From NCBI RefSeq assembly GCF_000004075.3, contig NC_026657.2, forward strand, positions 10,230,001-10,294,000: a stretch of 64,000 nt of DNA, in the 5' to 3' direction. The DNA comes from Cucumis sativus. Its lineage: Eukaryota; Streptophyta; Magnoliopsida; Cucurbitales; Cucurbitaceae. Of this stretch, positions 29,503-41,500 are shown in pieces (position 1 is the first letter of the stretch; the number at the start of each line of letters is the position of its first letter). The notes beneath the pieces are model-generated. The model was not told the DNA's origin. It ran no database searches and was given only the letters and a program-made list of their open reading frames with translations. Position numbers and translations under genes: made by a program.

Positions 29503-30442
29503 TTTTTGCGACTCAATCACACATTTGATGAATCATATGACGAACCCATCAAAGATCCTTTTTGAACTCAAGGGCTTGAGAAACAAAGAGAGAATGTGCG
29601 AGAACAAGACCTACAGAAGCTTTTCTGGACTACTAGGATAGATTAAAGCAAATGTCACCAATTATATTCAATAAGGGCAATCAAAACAATTAGAGAAAAT
29701 AGAAACCGAGTCAACCGACCAAACCGAAAGGTCCAATCATTCGAAATGACCGAGGATAACTTTCCGACCGACCGACCCATTTTTAAAAGAGTAATGTGTA
29801 CTTAATTGTGGTTGAGACATAGACACAACAACCGAAGCAGGAAAAATGGAAATAAAAAACTATTGGTATGGGAAGACAGTTAATCTTGGAGAACCCTTCC
29901 TAGAAGAAAGCTAAAATTTCTTCAAAACCAGCAATGACCATGGAGAACATTTTCAATATCGTCATTTGATGAACCATGTTAATCTGAATATCATGAACCA
30001 GAAGTAAAAGGTAAAAAAAAAGGTAAATAGCACAGCCTCAAGAACAATTTCCACTTTAAATTATGGCCAAGATCAACAAAGACGCGGTTTATGATATGCA
30101 AAGTTCTTGTATGCATATAACTGAAACTAAAACTTAACAACATCAAACTACGATAAAGAAAGAGCAAACTTTCAAACTACATTGTAAGTCAGAAAATGGT
30201 CTACTTGACGTTCGTACCGAATCTGAGAATGGAAATTTTCAGAGTTCAAACGACAGTGAGCACATACCACGAGAATCGAAGGATTCCCTAATCTATATGT
30301 AATCTTCTTCAATCAATAGCAATGCATCCTTCTCCTGTTTCCCAAAATCTCTTGAAACTGAGAAATTTCAAGGTAATCTCGAAAGCGTCATTCTGAATTA
30401 CCTACATTTATACATACCAAGGCAAAACAACGAAGATTGAGC

Positions 30443-30631
30443 TTAACCGTCGAGGTTTGAAATGGCATCTTTTGGAATTGTAGAGGGCTCAGGCTCGGGA
30501 TGTTGAAGAGAACTTTGAGCTTTCTCGAGGTAGGGCTTGAACACGAGCTGTAAGCTCAGGTATCCGAAGGCCAAAGCTCCGATCACCACCAAGCCAGACC
30601 TCGCCGCGTTCAACTTCGCCGTTTCCTTCAT
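30443..30631 (-). CDS. Small single-span membrane protein, outer envelope protein OEP7-like
   Basis: A single-exon, 62-residue protein. Residues 11-30 (RSGLVVIGALAFGYLSLQLV) form one hydrophobic span, followed by KPYLEKAQ and a short acidic, proline-rich tail. This arrangement (short polar N-terminus, one span, then KPFLEK/KPYLEK) resembles chloroplast outer-envelope signal-anchored proteins OEP6/OEP7, which insert without a cleaved transit peptide. The assignment rests on remembered motif similarity only; another small tail- or signal-anchored membrane protein is possible. It is divergent from the NAD(P)H-hydrate dehydratase gene, with about 650 bp between the two start codons. The start is the only ATG in frame. 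Confidence 0.6.
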   Translation of the reverse strand: MKETAKLNAARSGLVVIGALAFGYLSLQLVFKPYLEKAQSSLQHPEPEPSTIPKDAISNLDG

Positions 30632-31281
30632 CGGTTATTTTCGTTCTCGCTGCCGTCCCTAGAAGACCGAGATCATTCCGTCGAGTGGAGTCTACGATTT
30701 CACTTCACCGTACTTAAAAGGAGTGAGTAAACGACACGTCGATATTTCTACAACGATCGGAACAAGCCTTCGACTACATGTCGACCTAGCTGAGTCAAAA
30801 CCTCTCTCTACGTGGAGTTGTTGACTTTTGCCACATCACCTCCCTCGTGTTATCACTCTTTTTCTCCTTCTTCTTCTTCGTTCGTTGAAAGGCGAAAAAC
30901 TAAAAGGTACTCTGAAATTTTCTCCATATCCTTACTTGAATTTCGATTATTGTTCTACCGTTGCATTAGTCTGGATTCTAATTGGTTTCTTCAATATCGG
31001 AACTGATTTCCGTTGCAACTTTTCTTGTATGTGCCATGATTTTGAGTTACAAATTGATGGAGATTGTTGGTTCTGATTCTAACTAAGCTTTTATATGTGT
31101 TAATTCGAATGGATCGTGAAATAAAAATGACTATGAGTTTGAATGAATGGGATATATTGAGTATCGTTTCTGTCGCGCTGGTAAAATGTACAGATTTTCC
31201 ATAGGATGAAGTTACTGATTTCGAATTTTCTCATGTACAGAGTTAATCGGTTAATGTTTATCGATAATCCAAAGTTATTGA
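30632..31281. promoter_or_regulatory. Shared divergent promoter region (OEP7-like / NAXD)
   Basis: 650 bp separate two divergently read start codons. The centre (about 30640-30800) is GC-richer and promoter-like with no obvious TATA box. On the plus strand, CTAAAAG|GTACTCT near 30906 and TGTACAG near 31240 could bound a 5' UTR intron of NAXD. A bidirectional promoter is inference from the layout. Confidence 0.45.
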
Positions 31282-34200
31282 ATGTTGGCTTCCTCGGCTG
31301 TGTTTAGAAGGCAACAGTTTCTGTTACGGTCTCTTGGAGGGTTCGGTGATTGTACCTATCAGAATAGACGGCTACAAATCAAAGCCATGAGTGGCACTTC
31401 GATTGAGGCTGATGCTGATCTCATTCTAAGAGCAATTACACCTTGTCTTGATCCCAATAGATACAAAGGCCAGGCGGGTAAGGTCTCAACGTACTCTGTA
31501 CTTTTGTGGTTTTTCATTTGTTTCCAATTTGCAATGAACAATTGGTTGAAAAATACCCAAGTTTTTTGTTGTCATGGATTAGTTTCCTATAACTTTCTGG
31601 TAAGTAAAAAATTAAAAGTAATGGTTTTGGGTACTTTGTAGATTTTGCTAACTCAATTTGAATATTGGTCTTTGATGCTGGTTTTAGTTTTGTCTGCCAA
31701 TTGTAACTTGTGGCATTTTATCCTTTACCAATGTTGTCCACTGGTTTAAGGTATTTCTATGAAGTCCTCTAATTAACAATCTGTATTCAGGGAAGATAGC
31801 TGTTATTGGTGGATGTCGTGAGTACACAGGTGCTCCCTACTTTGCAGCTATATCAGCTTTGAAAATTGTTAGTTCCAGACTCCTTCTATTGCTCTCCTTA
31901 TTGGAAAGTTTTATCCTGTATCTTCTGTCTGGATATTTAGTCTCTGTTCGTTTTACTTTCAAAGGTGAATAATAACCCGTTAGTTTCTCCTTCCAGGGTG
32001 CAGATTTATCTCATGTTTTCTGCACAAAAGATGCTGCTCCTGTCATAAAGAGCTATAGTCCAGAGTTAATTGTGCATCCTGTTCTTGAAGAATCATACAG
32101 TGTCAGGTGCTTCCACTTTTGTCTATATTTTGGTCTGAGTGGAAAAGATTGAATAGAAGTTTTGATATTTGTCTGATGCGTTCTGATGTTTAGGGATGAG
32201 GAAAAGAAGTTCATCGCAGAAAGGGTTCTTGCTGAGGTTGACAAGTGGCTGGAAAGATTTGATTGTCTTGTCATTGGTCCAGGGCTTGGAAGGGACCCAT
32301 TTCTTCTGGTGATTGTGTTAATTTTGTTTGTTTAATTACGTAGTTCTTTCTTGAACAATACACTTGATTCCATTTTTGTCCTGCAACTTTTAAAGTTCAT
32401 CCATACTTCCAGACTTTCAAACTTCGATTTATATGTTTGATAAGATGGGATTTTTCTATAGATTTGGCGAGGGGAATATAGAAAATACCTTTCCTTTTTT
32501 CCTCTGTGCTAGTGACTGAGTGAAAGAAGGTGAAACATGGTACTTAGTTCACTTGTCGCATCAGGCCTCATTTTGTTAACTTGATCCCCTTTAAATTTTT
32601 GGTGTGAGCCTCAAATTGATTGAAATTTAAAAGTAGATACAAAAAAATGGAAGAAATTTGATTTTCTGAGTCTCTTTTGCCATTGCAATCCACTAAAATG
32701 GCTGGGAAGTTAATTCGTCCATTGTTTCTTTATGTACATTGATCTGATATTTTTTGGCTGTCAATTTGGCTGCAAGCCTATGCCTATGTACTGTTTCAAC
32801 AAGTTGTCGTATATGAATTATAGAGCTCACCCCGAGGTTGAAAGTAATATTTCAAATTTTCATGCTTTCATAATTTTCTGTTGGGTTGTTGGACTTAATT
32901 TATTGGGCATTCAAGCAAGCAGGCATTATATTTTATTCATATTTCTTTTCTTGCCTTTGATAGCATAATTTTTCTAATGGTCTAAAACTTTTTCAGGATT
33001 GTGTCAGTGAAATCATAAAGCATGCAAGGCAGACAAATATACCAATGGTCATAGATGGGGTATGCATATAGCGAAGCACCTATGATTTTAAAGAAATTAG
33101 CTTTTTTAATAGTACGTTGCGTGTGCCACTTTCAACAGGTCTATAGTTGGCTGCTTACTGCTGATTGTGTTTGTTGCTTTATCAGGATGGTCTCTTTCTT
33201 ATCACTGGCAATCTTCACCTTGTAAGCAATTACCCCCTGGCGGTCCTGACTCCCAATGTAAATGAATATAAACGTCTTGTGAGAAATGTGCTGCTTGCTG
33301 AAGTCGATGAACAAGATGCTCCTAACCAATTGCTGACTCTTGCCAAAAGGTAAAATCATCACATTTTCACGTGGATAGAGTAAAATCATATTGTTCTTCA
33401 TTTGGATAGAGTTTCATAAGTCATGATTATGCAATGTTGACATGCTTATTGCTCTAGTATGGACGCTTCCTACCACACCCCTGAAATTTAATCACCACAT
33501 CAGTGAATGCATTATTAAGAAGTTGCTTGTTGAGGTACTTATATTTAAAATGTTGGCAGATAATCAGTAGTTGACCTCATCGGATCAGAATTCTCTATAG
33601 ATGTTACTGCCTATCCAGGGGCCCATAATGGTTCCTCTATACTATTATTTTTCGGCAGATTCTGAGATCTCTAGCCAGATAGTTCACTGTCAGGAAGGGG
33701 AATATTTTGGTGGTGTGTTCCGTCCGTCCAATAGTCTGATCAGTGATCACTCTTGGATTCACGGCATACAGCTTTCCCAAATAATTATTTCTGCAGTATG
33801 AAAGTCTTGACATTAGGATGAAAATATGACTGTATCTTGCCAAATGAATTGTTAAATAATCATTAGGCAGATTCCCTATTGCTTAATATAGAGGAGATGG
33901 GTTTCCCTATGTGCGTTTTTTTCATCCTATTTTATAAGTTTTAACAAATATCATTATTAAAGTATTGCTTCTACGAGGTGTTCATTTTTATTTATCAGTT
34001 TTTCTAGTCTTCGGCTTACTAAACTTTTGGACATGATCAGGATTGGTGGCCTGACTATCCTCAGGAAAGGGAGGGCTGACCTCATTAGTGACGGTGAGAC
34101 AGGTACTGATTTCAAATACAAAATATTTTCCATGTTAATGTTACAGAAGTGCTACAAATTCAATGTTCCTATTCTATGAATTATTAGTCACTGTGTCACC

Positions 34201-35499
34201 AACCCACCTTCAGTTGCGCTAAACTTTACCTTTTGGTCAGATTAGGAAAAAATGATAAAATTGTCTGTTATGGATTATTGTACGCTAAGCTATTATCCTG
34301 CTAACGTGGTGGAAGTAAACTCAAATGAATGTGGATTGAAAGTGTTCGTCCAAATTTCAATTTCTATAAATTTCCCTAAATTTTTTGTTTTGACTTTGTC
34401 GATATAGGAATTTAGTTCTTAGTGCCCATGTCAATGTGGGTTTCTTTATTGTGGAACTTTCATGAAAGTAACAATTTAGTTGTTGAACTTTGGTTTGCAG
34501 CAACTTAATCCTTATATCTTTCATGTTATTTAGTTCCGACCTAGACTTCAAATTTGTTACAATTTAACCTCTACAATGAAGAATTTCATTAAAATTGTTT
34601 GCCAATTTTTCTAATTCAGTGATGTAGACTTTGTAGTTTATAATAACCAATTTGATGGTCTGTCTATGCAAAAAAAAATCATTTTATCATAATACAATTT
34701 CCACAGTAGGAGATTAAATTGTTACAAATTTTACTTGCAATGATTAAAATTGTTACATATTAAAATTCATGAGCTAAGCTATAAACATTTAGGGCCTAAT
34801 ATGATGTCAAGGCTTCTTCCTTGCTAGATTATACTTGATTCTTCCATTTAGTGAAATCATGTGACACCTGATGCAGTCAAGTCAGTGAGCATTTATGGAT
34901 CTCCCCGACGTTGTGGTGGGCAAGGTGATATTCTTTCAGGAAGGCAAGTAATTGGCATGTTTTTTCACTGTTCTTGTCAAATATACTTTTCTTCAACGCC
35001 TTATTTACTTTCCTAACATGAGCTAAGAAGCCTGAAGTTCATGAATTGTGTACAATAATTTCACTCTTTTCTTTCCTCCTGTGGTCCAGTGTTGCAGTCT
35101 TCATATCTTGGGCCCAGCGACAAGGTTCAATCACAGACGATAATTTGTCTAGCAGGCAAGTTCTAGTATTTAGACATCATTTGATCATTCAATCTCCTAT
35201 GAGGCTATGACAAATACTGATTTCTTATAATGATTTACATCCAACCCTTTTCACATGTAGTCCAAAGAATCCAACAGTGTTAGGGTGCATTGCTGGATCT
35301 GCTTTACTTAGAAGGGCTGCATCACTTGCATTTGAGAACAAGAAAAGATCAACCCTTACTACTGATATCATCGAGTTCTTGTGGAGAAGGTACTGTCAGC
35401 TTTAAGGAAAGAGAGTTCATTTCAATGTAAAAACTAAGTCTGCTGCTAAGATTGGTTCCTTCTTTTTGCAGTCTAGAGGACATTTCTCCAGCTCAGTAA
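31282..35499 (+). CDS. NAXD: ATP-dependent (S)-NAD(P)H-hydrate dehydratase
   Basis: Repairs damaged NADH/NADPH hydrates by ATP-dependent dehydration. Eleven exons: 31282-31477, 31791-31867, 31997-32106, 32194-32308, 32997-33059, 33186-33349, 34041-34102, 34877-34943, 35090-35155, 35261-35389, 35472-35499. They give 358 residues, close to plant homologues. Ribokinase-like motifs: [15 protein letters not shown] near the N-terminus, [28 protein letters not shown], and the C-terminal signature [11 protein letters not shown]. The first ~35 residues before a second Met at 31387 look like an organelle-targeting extension, so two starts could give plastid/mitochondrial and cytosolic forms, as in animals. 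Introns 8 and 9 both use GC donors (AG|GCAAGT); nearby GT choices break the frame. Catalytic residues look intact. Confidence 0.94.
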
Positions 35500-36092
35500 T
35501 CAAATCCACTGATCTTGCAACTGTGCTGAAGATACTCGTGATTTGATTGGTCATGCATGTACAATGTTTGGCCATACTACAAACTTGATCATCAGGTTCT
35601 ATTGTCTGTTAGGATTAGAACTTTGGAACTAATTAAATGGAAAATGTCTAAAGGAATAGGTCGTGCCATGTAGTAAGAACAGACAAAGGTAAGGGCATCA
35701 CCATAGACAAAATCTTCAATAATTTTGAGATCCCTGTTCAATCGTTTCAACATTACATGATTTTATGAGTTTGCATTATGTTGTGATTCAGACGTTAATG
35801 ACATCCATACATTTGATATGAACAGGTGGTTGAAAATGGCCAAAACATAAGTGGTGGGAAATTCAAGTTTCCATTTATAATTCTACAAAGTCACCGACTT
35901 TATTAAACCAAAAGCAAAAGGGATTTACATCAGATTACAAGCAAAAAGAACACAGAAAAAAACACACCCAATTCAGACATAAACACATCTGTGTCTGTTA
36001 GGTACCCCCCTCTCTCTCTCTTCTGATCTGCATTCTCAACCACAAATAAAACACAAATATATGAAAATCTCCTTTGCTATGAGAAAATCTCT
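35500..36092. other. Spacer between convergent NAXD and TSJT1-like genes
   Basis: The two genes converge here, so the region should be mainly two 3' UTRs. It has a CT tract at 36010-36022. No gene is visible. Confidence 0.6.
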
Positions 36093-37738
36093 TCACCGTG
36101 TGGCCGCCAAAGCTGCAGGCCCCTCCACCTGAAAAATGACACCAACCACACAAAAATACACTAGGCTTAGAAATGATAGTTTAGTGATGGATTGATTGAT
36201 TGTTGTGAAACTTTTCCAAGAATAGAGATAGTCTGAAAGTGAAAAATTACTTTGAATGTTGCACCCCATATCTCTTCCTCATTAGCAGGAACAGCAGTGA
36301 TCTTGTTCTTGGGATTCTGATAGCATCTCAGTTCACCAACTGCTGTAGATAAGAAACACCCTACAAAAACAAAACCCTCCATTATCATTACAGAACAAGC
36401 TTGTTTAGATACGCAAGGTTCTAAAAGAGTGTAGGAATCTAATCAACCTTGAGGGAAAGAAGCAAGCGATTTCCCACAAGCGCCTTTGAGCAGATCGGCG
36501 TTATCGGAAAAGGCCACGTAACCATCGGCAGTGATTCCCCAATACAAAGGAACTTTCCCGTTTTGATCCTATGGATATCACAAAACAAAACCTTAGTTCA
36601 TTCGAAATGAACATGAAAGAAAGTGATTAAAGAAAGAGGAGGGAAGAAAGAAAGTTACAGAAGCGACGAAGAGAGTGGAGGTGGACTTGTCAAAGACGAT
36701 GAAGGCGAAACTGCCGCTGAGATGACCAACGACGTGGCTGGGCGGGTAGGGTGCCCGGTCACGGAGAGCCTTGTAAGCTTCAATCATGAGAATCACCTCA
36801 TTCGCTGATTTGGCTAAGCCGTATTGTTGCCTTAAGCTTCCTAAATTGTCCAAAACTCCCTCGAATAAACAGAAAATGTCGTCCTTCACCGCGAAAGATC
36901 TGTTGTCACGTTATTAAGTAAATTCGTTAATTCAGTTAATTGACATCCCTGCCCTCCTTAGTAAGCATTAATGATGAGTTACGTTACGTGGCCCATGTTT
37001 CTGTAAGATTATTTTATCAATAGATTTCAAAAAAATTACTAACCTTCTTGCACCAAAACCAAGAACAATTAAAAGAACAATATATTTATTGTTGCGTAGT
37101 ACAGTTTTTATATGGCCCCATGACACTTCAAGTTGATGCTTTGATTCAATTGTTAACTCTTGTTTTTCTAGTTTGGGTCCCTAACCGAAGTTTTAATTAG
37201 TTAAACTAGGTTGAGGTTTATGAAGTAATTAAATCTCTAAAAAGGATGGTTGAGATTAGTGGCCAATGTAAAAAAAAAAAAATGTTGAATTTTATAATCG
37301 AGTAAATACAATATGAAAAAGAGAGTAAGGAGTAAGCATTAAACATGGGCCTATGCTAGCCATGATATTGATAACATTTAGAAAATGTAAAGATGGGGCT
37401 TTGAATCTAGATCTAAAGGGAGTTCTATTTTCCAACTGATCTAACTTTTACAATTGATATAAATATATATATATAGTATAAGGTTAAGGGCGAGTCCCTT
37501 AAAACCTATGTTAAATTCTCTAACTAGACCGGGCAATCGATGGTTGAGTGATGTGTAAAAAATTACCCCATTTATATTTTAATGAAGCAATTAAAATTCT
37601 ATTTTGTTGAGTGTAATGGTAATCCACCTTAAGAAAAGTCAAAGAATTGATAAGCAACTAAAGGGAATTAAGAAATGAAGAAGAAAGAACAATTATTTAA
37701 ATTGATACTAATTGCTATCTAAATAATACACCCATCAT

Positions 37739-37784
<46 letters not shown>

Positions 37785-38546
37785 TACTTTATGCAATTAA
37801 TCCAGTGGATAAGTTCCAAAAGAGAGGACAAAAATTAGGTAACACGTGTCATAAGGGCAATGGATACTTGTCAGAGAAATTTACTGAGGAGGGTGTCCAC
37901 TGACTTTGATCGCACGTGCCACCACTGGATCGACAAATCGCAGCCATTCAATGTTGCTCACTACAATTTTTTCATCAATAAAGTTTTCTTTCTCCAACCT
38001 GTTTTTATGTTATTTCTACGCTTAGATTTATCGTAGATACTAAATTTTATTATTGTACTTAAAAATTAATTTTGATAGTTTAAATTAAATTTTATTCCAG
38101 ATTATAGGACGCCGACAAAGAAAAGACCGACAATTCCAAAATATATTTCCGTCGGTTTCCGTCCCGTTTTTTCTCAGCAACCAAACACCCCATCAATTTA
38201 ACGGCGGAGATTTGAAGAACTAAAACCCTCCGTCACCCTGAACCGTTCGATCACCAATTTCGATTCCGTTTAATTTACAAGTAATTCGAAAAATAAAAAA
38301 AGATTCCGGTACGGCAGCGGTGGATTTAAATGGAGTAATTTACCTGGGGCATAAGGCGGATTCAGTTTCGTGAGTGTAAGCAAGCTGGACGTGGTCACCG
38401 AGCTGCAGCGACACGGCGGAAGGGTTGGTTTGGACGAAGCGGTTGAGTAGAGTGGCGGATGTGGTTTTCGGCGAGGGCGTACGGCTTCCAGCAGCGACTA
38501 ACTCGTCCGGCGGGGACATGATGGAACTGCTGAATAATCCCAACAT
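36093..38546 (-). CDS. TSJT1: Stem-specific protein TSJT1 / aluminium-induced protein with YGL and LRDR motifs
   Basis: Member of the plant DUF3700 family with a glutamine-amidotransferase (Ntn) type fold; members respond to metals, auxin and sugar starvation, and their reaction is not settled. Five exons (38344-38546, 36659-36899, 36448-36568, 36251-36360, 36093-36128) give 236 residues, the usual length. Visible: N-terminal MLGLFSSSIMSPPDEL, the YGL word in QQYGLAKSANEV, LRDRAPYP, HLSGSFAFIVFDK and SDNADLLKGACGKSLASFP. The last exon encodes only 11 residues. Intron 1 is 1.4 kb and contains a long TA microsatellite. The start is the first ATG in frame; an (AAT/AAC) trinucleotide run just upstream reads as leucines but has no ATG. 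The family call is strong; the biochemical role is unknown. Confidence 0.93.
37742..37781. repeat. (TA)20 microsatellite in TSJT1 intron 1
   Basis: A pure run of TA dinucleotides of about 40 bp lies within intron 1 of the TSJT1-like gene. It is probably polymorphic in length. Confidence 0.9.
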
Positions 38547-41500
38547 GGCTTCACTTTCAAATAATAATAATAATAACAACAACAAATGAAGGAAAAGAAA
38601 AAGAAAAAGAAAAGAAACGGAGAGAGTTGTTTAGGGAATTGGTGAAGGTGGAAATATGAGAAGGTTGGACATGGGAGAGTGATCGCTTGCATTGTTGGTA
38701 TATATAGGAGAGGATGAGGGTATTGTGGTCATTTTACATAATTTTTGTTTCTTTTATTTTTTAGAAGAAAGCAAAAGAAATAATTTCTACTTCTTGTTGT
38801 TATTTTTAAAAAAAAAAAAGAGAAAAAGAAAAACAATGGTTAATTACCGGTGTGGACTGAGAAGGAGAGGAAAAGAAATAAATAGGTGGAAGGCAGCCAG
38901 GTGGAGGAGGACACTGAAATCTGGCCGGCGGGACCCACTTGCTGGCGATGATTCCTGGACTTCCCCCATTGATGACGTGGATAATATGCTTTTATAAAAT
39001 GTTTGAATTCATGATGTGCCATACATATGCCTCTACCTTGATATGAAAACTATATTATAAAATCTAAAAATTATGTTTCATTCACGATCTTACTTGAAAC
39101 ACACTACAGTTAGATCCGAATCCTTTTATTTTCCATATAGTTGTTACTGTATTTTCATTTCTTTATGAATTTAACAACGACAAATCCTCATTATTTTTGT
39201 TTAAAAAGTATAAATTGTTGTAATTTATGTTCATTTGTTTTTATTTTTAATTTAGATTTATTAATAATTTTATTTTGCAAGGGTATTTTCACTTTCTTGT
39301 TTATGGTTGGTGTGACAGGAAAGGTTTTGAGCACCTTGCATGTGATCTGCTATATGTATATATAAATACAAAATTCGATAACAAAGTTTATTTAGATTTA
39401 TTTACAATAAGGTTGACTCTTAATTAAGTTTAGTTCAATATTTTGTTGGAGTTATTTGAGGAATTTTTTGCTGAGAATAGGTTGATTAAAAGTGCATAAT
39501 TACCAATAGAAAGTTTTAATTAATTTTGGTATTTCCCTAACTCTACTCTAACTTTATTACATAATTAAACTACTTCCTTTTTTCGTTTCTTTTTCTTTTT
39601 TCTAAGATCAAAGTATACGTATGTGTCTAATTGGGTGTTTGAGGACATGCTTTTAAAAGAAACACTATGGTTCAATTAAACAAAACTTTTATAAACTAGT
39701 TTTAGTAATAATGTTCAATTTTAAAAAATTGTCTTAATTATAATTTACATTAAAATAGTTTTCACCTAAATTAAACAGGCTTTAAATATATATTTTTAAA
39801 ATGATTTTGTTACGTGTTTTGTATAATGTTTATATTTGTTGAACCACAGATGGGAGTGAGGATGAGTGGTTGATGAAAAAGAAATATATCTTTGTTTATT
39901 AACTTGTACTTATTGTTTTTAAATTCTCTCTTGCAAGTTACAACTTTCACGTAAGTATGTATCAATTTTTAAAGCAAATATTTATTTATTATATTTGTTA
40001 CTTTAAGGTAGGAAATAAATAATTAAATTGGAAATAGAGTCGTTTTCAAATACGGTAGAGTAAAATATAATAAAAGTCTATATTGTATATACGATAAACA
40101 GTAATAATCAATATTGACATCCTCTGTCGGTATCTATTATTTATAGAATTTTTTTATAAATAAGTTGTTTTTTTTTATTGGTTTTTTATTTTTAAAAATG
40201 GAGTATATATGTATAAAAAGGATAAATGTCAATGGATATAACTATTTACAAAATTTAACAAAAAAAAATAATAATAAATTGACTAAAAAGAATTTGATGA
40301 GTTTTGTTATATTCGGCAGATAGTTTTAATATTTTGTTATTTTTTAAAATGTCTCATATGTAAACTTTTCATAACAAAGATAATCTTACCGTTTTTCATA
40401 AAGGAAACCCGCCCAACTCAATAAAATCCTCTCCAATGCAACGTGAGACGCTTTTGCTATTGAAAATATTGCGAAGAAATTTTAGAGTTTGTTTGATATA
40501 GAATTTGAAATTAAGGGTTTATTGAAAATAAGGTTTTATTTTATGTTTTCATATATGTATTTTTGTGGAAGATTAAGAAAATTAGATTCTAAATTTTAAG
40601 AAAAATGTTCAAACGCGTTTTAGACTGTATATTTATAAATCATAAAACTAGTCATCACTATGATGAGTAAGTGAGTCTTCTCGGATTTTCCAACTTGAGA
40701 CTCTTGACATCAACAATTCTATCATTTTAAATTCATAGGGATAAATTTTGTAATTTAACCTAAAAATTGATATAATTATTATTTAGTATTAGTATATAGT
40801 TTATAATACATATGATATTAAAGAAAATGAATTGAGTTTAGTATTTTAAAATAATTTAACATGTATTTAATATAGTAAAAAAAAAAAGGTTTTAAAAAAC
40901 AGAATTGATATTGTGTATGAAATACATAAATCTAAGAACATAAAAATATTCGTAAGCAATTTGGATAAGAATAAAATAACTTAGATTAGTTGAGGGAAAA
41001 GGACCTTCATAAATTTGCGTATTAGCGATCTATCTTTCTTAACTCTAAACTTCAATCCCCAATAACAATTTGCCATCTGGCTAACTGATGCTGGAATCTT
41101 TAAGTACGAAAACCACCTTGGCCCTAAATTTTCCTCTCCTATTCCAATATTCTCCACCTATATATATATATATTATTGAAAATAAAAGGAATCCAAAAAA
41201 TAGACAAGAGCAAAATAATAATAATATAGTTGATATTATAATTTGTAAAGGAAAAAAGAAAATAAATAAAAGCTAGAAATTAGTCTTTTCTTTAATATCT
41301 CATAAATAGTATTTATCAAAGGGATCATTTATGCTTTGGATATTAACTTATAATTTCACGGAATAAAATCTAAAATTGAAAAAACAACTAATTCAAAATT
41401 TAATCTAATTAATTTAAAATAAATAAATAAACGAGAATACTTTCTAATATATTTTATAAAATATGTGAATTGCTTACCCCATGTTAAGATAAGATGATTT

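Larger units (their letters stand above)
27720..30442. other. Intergenic DNA between ECR1 and the OEP7-like gene
   Basis: ECR1 promoter side at 27720-27950, then AT-rich spacer. The part from about 28760 to 29700 is less AT-rich and holds a retroelement-like fragment and a two-copy tandem repeat (listed separately). The part from about 30000 is probably the 3' flank of the OEP7-like gene. No other gene is supported. Confidence 0.5.

Noticed and set aside
38546-38585. Leucine-rich N-terminal extension of the TSJT1-like protein
   Set aside because: The upstream frame is a trinucleotide repeat and has no ATG; the first ATG at 38546 gives the standard family start.
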